In this document: piece by piece, positions 7,469-16,824 of the stretch
Layout: each line of letters starts with the position of its first letter
Position numbering within the stretch: the first letter of the stretch is position 1
Assembly: GCA_018660465.1 (NCBI GenBank)
Contig: JABJKH010000001.1
Span: 1 to 39,602, forward strand
From: Rhodospirillaceae bacterium
Lineage (GTDB): Bacteria; Pseudomonadota; Alphaproteobacteria; Rhodospirillales; JABJKH01
Length of the DNA: 39,602 nucleotides
Reading direction: 5' to 3'
Position numbers and translations under genes: made by a program
The notes under the pieces: model-generated
Database searches by the model: none
What the model saw: only the letters and a program-made list of their open reading frames with translations
Told to the model about the DNA's origin: nothing

Positions 7469-7494
7469 ATTAGCATTATTTTTACCATGCTAAT
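7469..7494. promoter_or_regulatory. Perfect 8-bp inverted repeat (possible operator)
   Basis: ATTAGCAT (7469-7476) and ATGCTAAT (7487-7494) are perfect inverted arms with a 10-base spacer. The element begins one base after the CRP-like palindrome. The dyad suggests a second dimeric regulator bound upstream of the receiver/MBL promoter. It could also form a hairpin in nrdJ read-through RNA. Confidence 0.4.
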
Positions 7495-7537
7495 AGCTCA
7501 CACCTTAATTGTCAGTAAATGAAGGTACGGGAAAACG

Positions 7538-7553
7538 GAGTATATTCATACTC
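7538..7553. promoter_or_regulatory. Perfect 6-bp inverted repeat
   Basis: GAGTAT (7538-7543) and ATACTC (7548-7553) flank ATTC. This dyad lies between the nrdJ terminator and the two palindromes closer to the receiver/MBL gene. No role is established. Confidence 0.3.
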
Positions 7554-7572
7554 TTATGTACGAATTAGAGCA

Positions 7573-7617
7573 GAAAAATAGCGCACCCCGGATGATCATC
7601 GACTGACCGGGATGCGC
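7573..7617 (-). terminator. Intrinsic terminator of nrdJ
   Basis: On the - strand, GCGCATCCCGG pairs with CCGGGGTGCGC (11-bp stem with one mismatch, 7617-7581) and is followed by TATTTTT (7579-7573). This is a standard Rho-independent terminator about 65 bases beyond the nrdJ stop. A smaller perfect hairpin, CAGGGA/TCCCTG (7629-7644), lies between the stop codon and the terminator. Confidence 0.8.
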
Positions 7618-7681
7618 TTTAAGTTTCCCAGGGAGGGTTCCCTGCATGGAATTCGGTCTAATTAGGCCATGTGCTGCCGTC

Positions 7682-10600
7682 TTAAGAGCAGCCACTGGTG
7701 GCACCGCAGGTCATGCATTTCATGCATGTCCCGTTGCGTGTCAGCGTGAAATTTCCGCACTCGCCACATGAATCACCTTCATAGCCTTTGAGCCTGGCCT
7801 CTCTCACCTGATCAAGTCGGTTATCAGTTTTGACCATGACGGCAGGTTCTACCGCTAGGAGCGTTTCGCCAACATTGCCAACGGCCGCTTGCAGGTCGCC
7901 GGCGCCCTCAGAAACCGCTTGTGCGCCAACACTTTTCGCGACGACGGCTTGCTGTTTGTCATTATCTCCGCCTGACCCATTAATAACCAGGAACCGGTTG
8001 CGAACATAGCCTTTGCTGGTGAGACGCTCCGCTTTTTTCAGAACATTTTCATCCTGCTGGCCATCTTCTTCTACACCTTTGCCCAAGTTGTCAGTCAACG
8101 TTTCCTTGGGTTCAACATGGGCCAGGTCATTGCGGCCAAGGTAAGATACAGCCAACTCCCGGAAGATATAGTCGAGGATCGACGTCGCCATTTTGATCGT
8201 ATCATTGCCTTCGACAATCCCGCTCGGTTCAAACCGGGTGAAGGTAAAGGCCTCAACATATTCATCCAACGGCACACCGTACTGCAGGCCGATGGAAATC
8301 GCGATGGCGAAGTTATTCATCAAACTGCGGAAGGCAGCACCTTCTTTGTGCATATCAATAAAGATTTCACCGATTTGGCCGTCTTCATATTCGCCAGACC
8401 GCAAATAGACCTTATGCCCGCCAACGATGGCTTTTTGGGTGTAGCCCTTCCGGCGATGAGGAAGGAACTTACGTTCTGTGACAGCACGCTCGATTATCCG
8501 TTCGGCGAAGACCTGGGCTTGGACTTGCGCCGGTTGCTCCATGATATCGTCTTCCATGTCATCAAGATCATCGTCATCCAGAAGCGAGGAACTCAATGGC
8601 TGAGACAGCTTCGAGCCGTCCCGATACAGCGCGTTTGCCTTCAGGCCCATCTGCCAAGACAACATGTAGGCCTCTTTGCAGTCCTCTACCGTTGCCGTGC
8701 TGGCCATGTTGATGGTTTTGGAAATGGCTCCGGTGATGAAGGGTTGTGCCGCCGCCATCATTTTGATGTGGCTTTCCATGCTTAAGAAGCGTTTGCCAAT
8801 CCGTCCGCAGGGGTTGGCGCAATCGAATACCGGCAGATGCGCGTCGGCCAGGTCAGGTGCCCCCTCTAATGTCATGGCACCGCACACGTAGGTGTTGGTT
8901 TCGTTGATCGCTTCCTTGCTGAAGCCGAGTTCCCTCAGCATATCAAACGACATGTCATCGAGTTTTTCTGCCGCAATTCCTAGGGTTTCGGTGCAGAATT
9001 CTTCACCTAATGTCCACTTGTTGAAAGCAAATTTAATATCAAAGGCTTCGCCGAGGCCTGTTTCGATCTTTTTTAGAATCTCATCCGTAAAACCTTTTTT
9101 ACGCAGGGTGTCATGGTTGATTTCTGGGGCGCCGACCAGGGTTCCGTGGCCTTCCGCATAGCGAATTATGCCTTCGATTTGGTCCTCTGTATAACCTTGA
9201 CGTTTCAAAGCCTTCGGCACGATGCGGTTGATGATTTTGAAATATCCGCCGCCAGCCAGCTTCTTGAATTTTACCAAGGCAAAATCCGGCTCAATCCCTG
9301 TGGTGTCACAGTCCATGACCAGCGCGATCGTACCGGTTGGTGCAATGACGGAGACCTGTGCGTTTCGAAAGCCATGTTCGCTGCCCATTTCCAGGGCCTG
9401 ATTCCAGGAGTCACGCGCGGCACCTAATAAGGCTTTGTCAGGGCAGTCGCCAGCTTTAAGGGCGACAGGTTCAATCGACAATCCTTCGTACCCATCAGTG
9501 TCTCCCATCGCGGCACGACGGTGATTACGAATAACCCTAAGCATCGAGTCACGGTTTTCATCGTAACGCGGGAAGGTCCCTAGTTGCTCAGCCATTTCCG
9601 CTGACGTCGCGTAGGCAACGCCGGTCATGAGCGCCGTAATCGCGCCACAGAGACCCCGGGCTTCGTCCGAATCATAGGCGATTCCACAGGCCATAAGGTA
9701 GCCACCAATGTTCGCGTATCCAAGTCCTAACGTCCTGAAATCATACGATAATTGAGCGATCTTGGGGGCTGGGAACTGAGCCATCAAAACTGAAATTTCG
9801 AGGGTGATGGTCCACAACCGAACCGCATGAGTGAACATATCAATTTCAAACGACGCATCATCTTCGTTCAGGTATGTCATCAGGTTTAGCGACGCCAAAT
9901 TACACGCCGTGTCATCCAGGAACATATATTCAGAACATGGGTTGGAGGCGTTAATCCGGCCGCTTTCCGGGCAGGTGTGCCAATCGTTGATGGTGGTGTC
10001 GAACTGCATTCCGGGGTCGGCACAAGCCCACGCCGCATAGCCGACTTTTTCCCACAAATCGCGGGCGCGGACGGTCTCTTGAACCTCGCCATCGGTACGC
10101 CGGATCAAGTTCCAGTCCTCGTCGTTCAGGACCTTCTCAAGAAATTCGTTCGAGACTCGAATGCTGTTGTTGGAATTTTGGCCTGAGACGGTGACGTAGG
10201 CTTCTGAATCCCAATCTGTATTAAGCACAGGGAATTCGATCTCGTTATAACCCTGGCGTGCAAACTCGATGACCCGTTGAACGTAGTTTTCCGGGATCAT
10301 CGCCTTACGGGCGGCAATGACGGCTTTTTTCAAGGCTTTGTTCTTGCGGGGGTTATAACGGTCCGAATCGTCCTTGCCGAATTCCTCACACTCGGTGCAG
10401 GCCGCTATGACCTCGTTCAGGTGCTTGTTAGCAAGGGTGGTGCCGGCAACGAGGGCAGCGACCTTTTGTTCTTCGGAGACTTTCCAATCGATAAATTCTT
10501 CGATATCCGGATGATCTATATCAACCGTCACCATTTTAGCGGCGCGTCGGGTCGTACCGCCTGACTTAATCGCACCCGCTGCCCGGTCGCCGATTTTAAG

Positions 10601-11371
10601 AAAACTCATCAGACCGGAAGAGCGTCCGCCCCCAGAAAGGTTTTCATTGGCACCCCGAAGCTTAGAAAAATTCGAACCCGTTCCGGAACCGTACTTAAAC
10701 AAGCGCGCTTCACGCACCCACAGGTCCATAATGCCGCCATCGTTGACCAAGTCATCTTCCACGCCTTGGATGAAGCACGCATGTGGTTGCGGGTGTTCGT
10801 AAGACGAATTCGATTCGGTTAATTCACCTGTTTTGTAATCGACATAAGAATGGCCCTGCGAAGGTCCATCAATGCCATACGCCCATTGCAGGCCGGTGTT
10901 GAACCACTGCGGCGAGTTTGGCGCGCCTGCTTGGCTGCAGAGGATAAAACGCATTTCGTCGAAGTATGCCTGGGCATCTTCTTCGGAATCGAAATGACCG
11001 CCTTTCCAGCCCCAATAGGTCCACGTTCCAGCGATCCGATCAAAGGTTTGCTTGGCACTTGTTTCTCCACCGTAACGGTCCTCTTCGGGAAGGTCGGCGA
11101 GGGCGTCTTCGTCTGCGGTCTGTCGCGACAACCAGTCAGGGATATCTTGCTCAGCGACCGGTTTTAGCCGTGCCGGAACACCAGCTTTACGAAAATACTT
11201 CTGTGCTAAGACATCACAAGCAACCTGCGACCAAGCCGCCGGTACTTCCATCGATTCTAACTGAAAGACAATTGATCCATCGGGATTCTTAATCTCGCTG
11301 GATGCCGTGATGAAGTCGATCTCCGCGTATGGTGATTCCCCAGATTTGGTAAAGTGCCGCGATATCCGCAT
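7682..11371 (-). CDS. nrdJ: Adenosylcobalamin-dependent (class II) ribonucleotide reductase
   Basis: The product (1229 residues from the ATG at 11371) reduces ribonucleotides to deoxyribonucleotides using adenosylcobalamin to make the thiyl radical, so it works with or without oxygen. Visible signatures are [14 protein letters not shown] near the N-terminus, the catalytic-loop segment [39 protein letters not shown], the late NrdJ domain ([20 protein letters not shown]) and a C-terminal [13 protein letters not shown] cysteine-rich tail that binds zinc or relays electrons. The frame is open 47 codons further upstream, but [18 protein letters not shown] matches the usual family start and AGGGGG precedes this ATG at good spacing. 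It stands alone with its own promoter and terminator. Confidence 0.97.
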   Translation of the reverse strand: MRISRHFTKSGESPYAEIDFITASSEIKNPDGSIVFQLESMEVPAAWSQVACDVLAQKYFRKAGVPARLKPVAEQDIPDWLSRQTADEDALADLPEEDRYGGETSAKQTFDRIAGTWTYWGWKGGHFDSEEDAQAYFDEMRFILCSQAGAPNSPQWFNTGLQWAYGIDGPSQGHSYVDYKTGELTESNSSYEHPQPHACFIQGVEDDLVNDGGIMDLWVREARLFKYGSGTGSNFSKLRGANENLSGGGRSSGLMSFLKIGDRAAGAIKSGGTTRRAAKMVTVDIDHPDIEEFIDWKVSEEQKVAALVAGTTLANKHLNEVIAACTECEEFGKDDSDRYNPRKNKALKKAVIAARKAMIPENYVQRVIEFARQGYNEIEFPVLNTDWDSEAYVTVSGQNSNNSIRVSNEFLEKVLNDEDWNLIRRTDGEVQETVRARDLWEKVGYAAWACADPGMQFDTTINDWHTCPESGRINASNPCSEYMFLDDTACNLASLNLMTYLNEDDASFEIDMFTHAVRLWTITLEISVLMAQFPAPKIAQLSYDFRTLGLGYANIGGYLMACGIAYDSDEARGLCGAITALMTGVAYATSAEMAEQLGTFPRYDENRDSMLRVIRNHRRAAMGDTDGYEGLSIEPVALKAGDCPDKALLGAARDSWNQALEMGSEHGFRNAQVSVIAPTGTIALVMDCDTTGIEPDFALVKFKKLAGGGYFKIINRIVPKALKRQGYTEDQIEGIIRYAEGHGTLVGAPEINHDTLRKKGFTDEILKKIETGLGEAFDIKFAFNKWTLGEEFCTETLGIAAEKLDDMSFDMLRELGFSKEAINETNTYVCGAMTLEGAPDLADAHLPVFDCANPCGRIGKRFLSMESHIKMMAAAQPFITGAISKTINMASTATVEDCKEAYMLSWQMGLKANALYRDGSKLSQPLSSSLLDDDDLDDMEDDIMEQPAQVQAQVFAERIIERAVTERKFLPHRRKGYTQKAIVGGHKVYLRSGEYEDGQIGEIFIDMHKEGAAFRSLMNNFAIAISIGLQYGVPLDEYVEAFTFTRFEPSGIVEGNDTIKMATSILDYIFRELAVSYLGRNDLAHVEPKETLTDNLGKGVEEDGQQDENVLKKAERLTSKGYVRNRFLVINGSGGDNDKQQAVVAKSVGAQAVSEGAGDLQAAVGNVGETLLAVEPAVMVKTDNRLDQVREARLKGYEGDSCGECGNFTLTRNGTCMKCMTCGATSGCS

Positions 11372-11487
11372 TTTTAGCCCCCTTGTGACTCCTCGCCCAA
11401 CTACCGAAACGGCTCCCAACCGTACGGACGTCAGGAATTCATTTGTTTTTACGTGAGCCCCCAGGCCCCCCACGGGGTTGGTCTTAG

Positions 11488-11524
11488 CGTTATAGTGGTG
11501 TGCGAACGCCACTATATAACGTGT
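11488..11524 (-). promoter_or_regulatory. Two opposed NrdR-box-like elements in the nrdJ leader
   Basis: On the - strand ACACGTTATATAGTGG (11524-11509) matches 13 of 16 positions of the NrdR box as I recall it (ACAC-w-ATATAT-w-GTGT-like). A second, weaker copy has the core CACTATAACG (11497-11488). Together they form an imperfect inverted repeat, CGTTATAGTGG facing CCACTATATAACG. The elements lie downstream of the inferred nrdJ start site, a position suited to repression. The centre spacing of about 24 bp differs from the roughly 31 bp usual for paired NrdR boxes, so a different reader or an RNA hairpin remains possible. Confidence 0.5.
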
Positions 11525-11562
11525 GTCCCTCTCCGCGTCGCAACAACATCTTGCGTGTTTTG

Positions 11563-11591
11563 GTTATACGATGAGTCTTTGAATTTTTCAA
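11563..11591 (-). promoter_or_regulatory. Sigma-70-type promoter of nrdJ
   Basis: On the - strand, TTGAAA (-35, 11591-11586) and TATAAC (-10, 11568-11563) are separated by exactly 17 bases. This predicts a start near 11556 and a leader of about 185 bases. The leader has no GCCACTG B12-box, so I do not call a cobalamin riboswitch. Confidence 0.6.
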
Positions 11592-11912
11592 TTAAAAAAT
11601 CAATATTTTGTGTTTAAGTAAAATTTTTTATACACGATCTAGTACTTAAGGTTTCTCAAGCATCTCCATCGTACCAGTCGGTATCCTTGAGAAAGGTCTA
11701 TTTCTAACGGGTGTATACTTGTAATAATTAATTAAAAACAATATGTTATAAGCAATAATTAATGTTATTTGTAAGAAATGGCTATTACTTTATGCGGTGA
11801 ATTTGCGATTGATTAATTGTTCGGTCTGAAGTCGCAATATCCAGCATCGGGCTAGACGAAGGCGGGAACTAGTGCCATATTTGTTGCGGTTAAAATTCTC
11901 AGGCAGGGACCG
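11592..11912. other. AT-rich intergenic region with a hairpin and paired direct repeats
   Basis: No gene is visible in these roughly 320 bases between the divergent nrdJ and NDUFA12 genes. A nested hairpin is present: TTTCTCAAG (11652-11660) pairs with CTTGAGAAA (11686-11694), with TACC/GGTA (11672-11675 and 11680-11683) inside. Further on, AATAATTAAT occurs twice (11723-11732 and 11754-11763), spaced exactly 31 bases apart. The region must hold the promoter of the NDUFA12 operon, but I could not pick a convincing -35/-10 pair. Confidence 0.5.
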
Positions 11913-12272
11913 ATGTTCAATATAGGTACGCTTCTCTATACCTGGTTTAACGGTAAATTGTGTGGGACCGATGAATTCGGTAACCGCTATTACTTTGCCA
12001 AAGGTGATAAGCTTCGTGGCAAGGAGCGCCGCTGGGTTATCTTCAAGGGAGATGTGGAAGCATCCAAGGTGCCGCCGGAATGGCATGCATGGCTGCATCA
12101 CACAACAGACGTTCCGCTGACTGAAAGTGCTGCTCAGGCCAAGGCTTGGCAAAAGCCGCATGAGCCAAACTTGACGGGCACAGTTGGCGCCTATCGCCCC
12201 AGTGGCCACGATGTTCTGGGCGGGCAGCATGCCCCATCGTCCGGGGATTATGAACCCTGGTCACCGTCTTAA
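11913..12272 (+). CDS. NADH:ubiquinone oxidoreductase subunit NDUFA12 (complex I accessory)
   Basis: The 119-residue product matches the NDUFA12/B17.2 family, a supernumerary complex I subunit shared by alphaproteobacteria and mitochondria. Typical motifs are TLLYTWFNGKLCGTDEFGN (residues 6-24), the RRWVIFKG block (39-46), VPPEWHAWLHHTTDVPL (53-69) and a Pro/Gly-rich tail with YEPWSP. It helps assemble the peripheral arm of complex I at the inner membrane. GGGA precedes the ATG. The mlaD-like gene starts 29 bases downstream, an arrangement common in alphaproteobacteria, although the two functions are unrelated. Confidence 0.95.
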   Translation: MFNIGTLLYTWFNGKLCGTDEFGNRYYFAKGDKLRGKERRWVIFKGDVEASKVPPEWHAWLHHTTDVPLTESAAQAKAWQKPHEPNLTGTVGAYRPSGHDVLGGQHAPSSGDYEPWSPS

Positions 12273-12301
12273 ATAACGTTTTCCCCTAAAGGATATATGC
12301 C

Positions 12302-12820
12302 ATGACACATGACGCGCGAGAGGTGTTGGTTGGGGTGTTGGCGATTCTTGGGGTCGGTATTTTATTGGCTTTTGTCGCAGGCGGTAAACCAGTTGCGGCC
12401 ACTGCAACGGCGACGGATTACACCCTTCAAGCCACGTTTAATAAGGTGGATGGCTTGCTGCCAGGTGCGGAAGTTCGCATGGGCGGCATTCGAGTAGGTT
12501 CCGTTGAAAATTACAAACTGGACCCGACCTATCGGGCACTGATGACGATTCGGATCAAAACTTCGGTTCAGCTACCCTCCGATTCGTCGATTGGTATTCA
12601 TACAGATGGCTTGTTCGGCTCTAAATTTGTCGTGTTGGAGCCTGGTGGGGAAGAAGAATTTCTGAAGCCGGGATCGGAAATTGAATACACCCAAGATCCA
12701 ATGATTGTGAGCGACCTGTTGGAGTTAATCATTGGGCAAGGCCGAACCGCTCGGGATAAACGTATCGCCCAAAAGAAAGCTGAAAAGGCCGCCACTACGG
12801 GCGCCAAAGGGGATAAATAA
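12302..12820 (+). CDS. mlaD: MlaD-family MCE-domain protein (first copy)
   Basis: The 172-residue product has an N-terminal membrane anchor (about residues 9-27) and a single MCE domain (about 40-120): FNKVDGLLPGAEVRMGGIRVG, DSSIGIHTDGLFGSKFVVLEPGG. A QDPMIVSDLLELIIGQG helix and a charged tail follow. MlaD proteins form hexameric rings in the periplasm that shuttle phospholipids between the membranes with the MlaEFB ABC complex. The next gene, one base downstream, encodes a second and quite different MlaD-like protein. No mlaE, mlaF or mlaC gene is in the window. Confidence 0.92.
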   Translation: MTHDAREVLVGVLAILGVGILLAFVAGGKPVAATATATDYTLQATFNKVDGLLPGAEVRMGGIRVGSVENYKLDPTYRALMTIRIKTSVQLPSDSSIGIHTDGLFGSKFVVLEPGGEEEFLKPGSEIEYTQDPMIVSDLLELIIGQGRTARDKRIAQKKAEKAATTGAKGDK

Positions 12821-12821
12821 C

Positions 12822-13304
12822 ATGAGCCATAATGCAATCGAAACTGTGCTGGGGGGCGTTGTCGTAATCGTCGCGGGTATGTTTGTTTCTTTCGCCTACG
12901 AGACCGCCCAGGTCAAAGTGGTTAAGGGAAACGAATTATGCGCTAGTTTCCTTAAAATTGGGGGCTTGGATAAGGGCAGCGATGTCCGCGTGAACGGTAT
13001 CAAAGTCGGCACCGTGACCAGTCTTCATCTTGATACGGAGTCCTACGAGGCGGTCACGTGTATGAATATTCAACCTGACATCAAGCTGCCCGTCGATTCG
13101 GAAGCAGCGATTGGCAGCGAGGGTGTGCTCGGCGGCAAATACATCAGACTAACTCCAGGGGTTAAAAAGGCCTTTATTCCCGCAGGCGGTAAAATTACCA
13201 AAACCACAGATTTCCGGTCGCTTGAGGACCAAGTGGGGGAAATTATCTTCCTAGCCACCGGCGGCGACGAGAAGAAGGAAGGCGGCAGTGGTGGCGGGCT
13301 CTAG
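12822..13304 (+). CDS. MlaD-family MCE-domain protein (second, divergent copy)
   Basis: From the ATG at 12822 the product is 160 residues; the frame is open upstream inside the first mlaD, but the conserved start (MSHNAIETVLGG) and the tight gene spacing favour 12822. An N-terminal membrane helix (about 7-25) precedes an MCE domain with FLKIGGLDKGSDVRVNGIKVG and AAIGSEGVLGGKYIRLTPG. The tail is FRSLEDQVGEIIFLATGG followed by a Gly-rich end. It differs clearly from the upstream copy, so the pair is an old duplication. The two proteins might form mixed or separate rings in lipid transport. Confidence 0.9.
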   Translation: MSHNAIETVLGGVVVIVAGMFVSFAYETAQVKVVKGNELCASFLKIGGLDKGSDVRVNGIKVGTVTSLHLDTESYEAVTCMNIQPDIKLPVDSEAAIGSEGVLGGKYIRLTPGVKKAFIPAGGKITKTTDFRSLEDQVGEIIFLATGGDEKKEGGSGGGL

Positions 13305-13322
13305 TCCTCGATTCACAGTCAG

Positions 13323-13748
13323 TTGATACGTTCCAATACCAGATTATTGAGTTTAAAACGGCTGCAGACTTTGGTGGCAGTGCTGATCCTCAGTGTGCCT
13401 TCGCTCTCATTGGCTGAAACATTCAATGTTGCGCTGTTGCAAGGCATGGACAAGGTCACCGCGCGCGTCACGACAATTCAGGCCCCCATTGGGCAGGTCA
13501 TCAAGTTCGGTACTCTCGAAATCATCGCTCGGACCTGCGACAAACGGCCGCCGGAGGAACCACCCGAAAGCGCCGCATTCTTAGATATCTGGGAGGTCCG
13601 CGAAGGTGCCGCAGCAACGAGCCTCTATCGCGGCTGGATGTTCGCTTCCAGCCCTGCTTTGTCGGCGATGGAGCACCCGGTCTATGATGTATGGGTATTA
13701 GATTGTGTTCCCGGGCAGGAGGTCGCACCGGAACCCACCGCTAACTAA
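13323..13748 (+). CDS. DUF2155-domain exported protein
   Basis: The 141-residue product has a signal peptide (hydrophobic [15 protein letters not shown]) followed by a DUF2155 domain: [35 protein letters not shown] and [27 protein letters not shown]2155 proteins are periplasmic, restricted largely to alphaproteobacteria and without known biochemistry. Two conserved Cys (in ARTCDKRP and VLDCVPG) could form a disulfide. There is no upstream ATG: TTG at 13323 is the first candidate and has no clear ribosome binding site, so the start is uncertain. It follows the second mlaD-like gene by 18 bases, and its stop overlaps the 3' end of convergent aat by 4 bases. Confidence 0.88.
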   Translation: MIRSNTRLLSLKRLQTLVAVLILSVPSLSLAETFNVALLQGMDKVTARVTTIQAPIGQVIKFGTLEIIARTCDKRPPEEPPESAAFLDIWEVREGAAATSLYRGWMFASSPALSAMEHPVYDVWVLDCVPGQEVAPEPTAN

Positions 13749-14425
13749 GCTTTAGAAGCCAGCGTAAAAACCTCTTCCAATCTGAAATTCAACTCGTCTT
13801 TGGACAGCACCGCGCTAAATTCCGCCTTTTGGTTGAGTGCTTCCTCTAAGAATTCTAAATACTGCCGTGCCGGAACTTCTATCGCGCCGAAGCGTTTTAA
13901 GTGGTCGGTTACGAACTGGGTATCCAGCAACTGATAGCCGCCTTGTTTCATCCGCGCCACCAAGTGGACAAGGGCGACTTTGCTGGCGTCGGTCTTACGA
14001 GAAAACATGCTCTCGCCGAAGAACGCAGCTCCCATTGAGACGCCATAAAGCCCGCCGACCAGTTTACCTTCCTGCCAAGTCTCCACCGAATGGGCAAAGC
14101 CGTATTCGTGCAGTTCGGTGTAGGCATGGATGATATCGTCATTGATCCAGGTTTCCGTCCGGGTTTCCGATTGTTCCGCGCAGCAGCGCATGACCCGCTC
14201 GAACGCTGTGTCGCAGGTCACCTCAAAGGCCCCAGTCCGGATTTTTTTTCTGAGGGACTTTGAGACGTGGAAGGTCTCCAACGGAATAATACCGCGAATT
14301 TCTGGATCAACCCAAAATACAGTCGGGTCGTCTTGGCTTTCCGCCATGGGAAAGATGCCCATGGAATAGGCGCGGAGCAGAAGTTGAGGGCTCAGTTGAG
14401 TTTCAGGGTTTTTGGGTCGGCTCAC
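13745..14425 (-). CDS. aat: Leucyl/phenylalanyl-tRNA--protein transferase
   Basis: The 226-residue product matches Aat, which attaches Leu or Phe to N-terminal Arg/Lys of proteins and so marks them for ClpS/ClpAP degradation (N-degron pathway). Diagnostic stretches are [14 protein letters not shown] (residues 17-30), [58 protein letters not shown] and [16 protein letters not shown]. The GTG start at 14425 has GGGAG upstream. It is the last gene of the aroQ-accB-accC-aat group, 15 bases after accC. Confidence 0.96.
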   Translation of the reverse strand: MSRPKNPETQLSPQLLLRAYSMGIFPMAESQDDPTVFWVDPEIRGIIPLETFHVSKSLRKKIRTGAFEVTCDTAFERVMRCCAEQSETRTETWINDDIIHAYTELHEYGFAHSVETWQEGKLVGGLYGVSMGAAFFGESMFSRKTDASKVALVHLVARMKQGGYQLLDTQFVTDHLKRFGAIEVPARQYLEFLEEALNQKAEFSAVLSKDELNFRLEEVFTLASKA

Positions 14426-14440
14426 GGGGGCTCTCCCAGG

Positions 14441-15790
14441 TCAATCGTTAGAGTTAAGACCGACGAATTCTTCCAACCAATGTATATCGTAATCGCCATT
14501 GATGAATTCTGGTGCCGCCATCAGGCGTTGATGGAGGGGGATGGTGGTCTCTAAGCCATCAATGACATATTCATCCAGCGCCCGGCGCAGCCGCATCAGG
14601 CATTCATTACGATTGGCCCCGTGTACGATCAGCTTGGCAATCATACTGTCGTAGTGCGGTGGCACGGTGTAGCCCGAATAAAGCGCAGAATCGACCCTAA
14701 CGCCGAGGCCGCCAGGGGCGTGGTAATCGCCAATTTTTCCAGGCGATGGGATGAAGGTTTCAGGGTGTTCCGCATTTATTCGGCATTCAATGGCGTGGCC
14801 TGAGAAATTTAGGTCCTCTTGGGTGTAGCCCAAGGGAGCGCCCGCCGCGATTCGCACCATTTCGCGAACGATGTCCAGGCCACAGACCATTTCCGTGATT
14901 GGGTGTTCGACTTGCAGGCGGGTGTTCATCTCGATGAAATAGAACGCATCATTTTCGTACAGAAATTCGATGGTGCCGGCGCTGCGGTAGCCGAACTTCG
15001 CCACGGCCTCCGCGGCGATTTTACCAATTTCATTGCGTTGGTTATCGTTTAGGGCCGGGGAGGGGGCTTCTTCCAACAGCTTCTGATGGCGGCGTTGTAG
15101 AGAACAATCCCGCTCACCCAGGTGCACGACATTGCCGAAGTTGTCGGCCAGGACCTGGATTTCGATATGCCGTGGTTGTCCGAGGAATTTCTCAAGGTAA
15201 ACCTCAGCATTGCCAAACGCCGTCGCCGCCTCAGTTCCAGCTTGGCGAATTGCGCTCGGTAGAGCCTCTGCATTTTCCGCAAGCTTCATGCCGCGCCCGC
15301 CGCCACCGGCTGAGGCCTTGATCAGGACCGGGTAGCCTATTTCCTCGGCGATACGTAGCGCTTCATCAATATCATCCACCGGCCCATCAGAGCCTGGAAC
15401 GACAGGAATGCCGGCTTCCTTGACGATGCGCTTGGCGGTGATCTTGTCGCCCATCTGGCGGATGTGGTCGGGCGAGGGTCCAATGAAGGTAAAGCCGTGT
15501 TCCTCGACCATGGCCGCAAAGTCGGCGTTTTCCGACAAAAACCCATACCCCGGATGAATGGCGTCTGCGTTGGAAATGGTTGCCGCCGATAAAATAGCCG
15601 GAACATTTAGGTAGCTTTCAGTGGCAGCTGGCGGGCCGATGCAAACGCTTTCGTCAGCCAGGCGCACATGCATGGCGTTGGTGTCCGCCGTGGAATGCAC
15701 GGCAACGGTCTTAATGCCCATTTCCTTGCAGGCACGTAGGATACGAAGCGCGATTTCGCCGCGATTTGCAATGAGGACCTTTTCGAACAT
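14441..15790 (-). CDS. accC: Acetyl-CoA carboxylase biotin carboxylase subunit
   Basis: The 449-residue product is the usual length of AccC. It contains the N-terminal fold ([19 protein letters not shown]), the ATP-grasp glycine-rich loop ([14 protein letters not shown]), the metal and carboxylation site ([18 protein letters not shown]) and [12 protein letters not shown]. It carboxylates biotin on AccB with ATP and bicarbonate, the first step of malonyl-CoA and fatty acid synthesis. accB lies 13 bases upstream and they are co-transcribed. Confidence 0.98.
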   Translation of the reverse strand: MFEKVLIANRGEIALRILRACKEMGIKTVAVHSTADTNAMHVRLADESVCIGPPAATESYLNVPAILSAATISNADAIHPGYGFLSENADFAAMVEEHGFTFIGPSPDHIRQMGDKITAKRIVKEAGIPVVPGSDGPVDDIDEALRIAEEIGYPVLIKASAGGGGRGMKLAENAEALPSAIRQAGTEAATAFGNAEVYLEKFLGQPRHIEIQVLADNFGNVVHLGERDCSLQRRHQKLLEEAPSPALNDNQRNEIGKIAAEAVAKFGYRSAGTIEFLYENDAFYFIEMNTRLQVEHPITEMVCGLDIVREMVRIAAGAPLGYTQEDLNFSGHAIECRINAEHPETFIPSPGKIGDYHAPGGLGVRVDSALYSGYTVPPHYDSMIAKLIVHGANRNECLMRLRRALDEYVIDGLETTIPLHQRLMAAPEFINGDYDIHWLEEFVGLNSND

Positions 15791-15803
15791 AAAGCGGCTC
15801 GAC

Positions 15804-16271
15804 CTATTCGATGATCAGCAGCGGTTCGCCGAATTCAACCGGATCGCCGTTGCTAATCAATATCTGCGATATTTTGCCCCCTTTGGGCGCCTTGATTGGG
15901 TTGAACACCTTCATGGCTTCGATCAGGACCAGGGTTTCACCCTCAGCCACAGAATCGCCGACACTCACAAACGGCGGCGCGTCGGGCTCGTCGGACACAT
16001 AGACAGTCCCGACCATTGGGGAGGCAACGACGCCGGGGTGGTTGGCGATGGTTTCTGCCGGTTTTGGTGTATCTGCGACGGGGGCAGAGACCGGTGCAGC
16101 GGCAGGAGCAGGTGCGGAAACGACAGTCCCTCCCGGCGTGCCTTTGGCCACGCGGACATGCCAATCCTCGCCACTGTATTCGATTTCGGAGAGGTCCTTT
16201 TCGTGCAGAAGGTCGGCGAGGGTGCGCACGATGTCCGCATCGATTTCCGGTGTTCCCTTAGATTTAGCCAT
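15804..16271 (-). CDS. accB: Acetyl-CoA carboxylase biotin carboxyl carrier protein
   Basis: The 155-residue product has an N-terminal helical part (residues 8-50), a Pro/Ala-rich linker (about 50-80) and a C-terminal biotinyl domain with EAMKVFNPI, where Lys121 is the biotin attachment site. It carries carboxybiotin between AccC and the carboxyltransferase. It lies between aroQ (16 bases upstream) and accC (13 bases downstream), the common alphaproteobacterial order. Confidence 0.98.
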   Translation of the reverse strand: MAKSKGTPEIDADIVRTLADLLHEKDLSEIEYSGEDWHVRVAKGTPGGTVVSAPAPAAAPVSAPVADTPKPAETIANHPGVVASPMVGTVYVSDEPDAPPFVSVGDSVAEGETLVLIEAMKVFNPIKAPKGGKISQILISNGDPVEFGEPLLIIE

Positions 16272-16287
16272 GCCGTTTTAACCCGTT

Positions 16288-16731
16288 CTAAGTTTCTTTG
16301 ATTATTCTTGCAGCAGCGTCTATCGCCATTTCGTAGCCGAATCCACCGAATCCGCAGATCATGCCCCGAGCCGCTTTCGAGACATAGGAAGAATGCCTGA
16401 ATTCTTCGCGCTGATGGATGTTTGAAAGATGGACCTCAATTACCGGCACATCGCAACTTAACAACGCATCCAGAATCGCAACTGAGGTATGAGTGTAGGC
16501 TCCGGCATTCAAAATGATACACGCGGCCTGTCCTCTAGCCTGTTGAATCCAATCAACAATTTCGCCTTCAGTGTTGGATTGGCGAAAGTCGATTCCAAGC
16601 CCGAGAGCACTCGCTCGCGCCCCACACGCAGCCTCAATATCGGCTAGAGTTTCATTGCCATAATGCTCCGGCTCGCGAGTCCCCAGCAAGTTCAAGTTCG
16701 GGCCGTTCAATATTAAAACTGTGTCAGTCAT
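16288..16731 (-). CDS. aroQ: Type II 3-dehydroquinate dehydratase
   Basis: The 147-residue product shows the family's N-terminus [17 protein letters not shown] with the catalytic Tyr and Arg loop, [34 protein letters not shown] and a C-terminal GYEMAIDAA. It dehydrates 3-dehydroquinate to 3-dehydroshikimate in the shikimate pathway and normally forms a dodecamer. It is the first gene of the aroQ-accB-accC-aat group. Confidence 0.97.
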   Translation of the reverse strand: MTDTVLILNGPNLNLLGTREPEHYGNETLADIEAACGARASALGLGIDFRQSNTEGEIVDWIQQARGQAACIILNAGAYTHTSVAILDALLSCDVPVIEVHLSNIHQREEFRHSSYVSKAARGMICGFGGFGYEMAIDAAARIIKET

Positions 16732-16766
16732 GGCGTCTTCGACGTTAGTTGCGCTGCTACCGGTTT

Positions 16767-16794
16767 ATAATACTGGTGTGAGATTGGGTAGCAA
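16767..16794 (-). promoter_or_regulatory. Probable promoter of aroQ-accBC-aat
   Basis: On the - strand, TTGCTA (16794-16789) and TATTAT (16772-16767) are 16 bases apart, about 36 bases upstream of the aroQ start. This suggests the biosynthetic operon has its own promoter separate from the regulator gene upstream. Confidence 0.45.
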
Positions 16795-16824
16795 AGACTT
16801 TGCGTGCGGTTAATGCCCATCTAC

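Noticed and set aside
8117-8785. 222-codon open frame on the + strand inside nrdJ
   Set aside because: It lies entirely antisense to strongly conserved nrdJ sequence and resembles no protein family; it is a shadow of codon bias.
11371-11512. Upstream start of nrdJ giving a 47-residue extension
   Set aside because: The extension does not resemble NrdJ, and the inner ATG has a good ribosome binding site; the NrdR-like boxes and leader would overlap an extended gene.
11372-11556. Cobalamin riboswitch in the nrdJ leader
   Set aside because: No GCCACTG B12-box or matching core was found in the leader on the coding strand.
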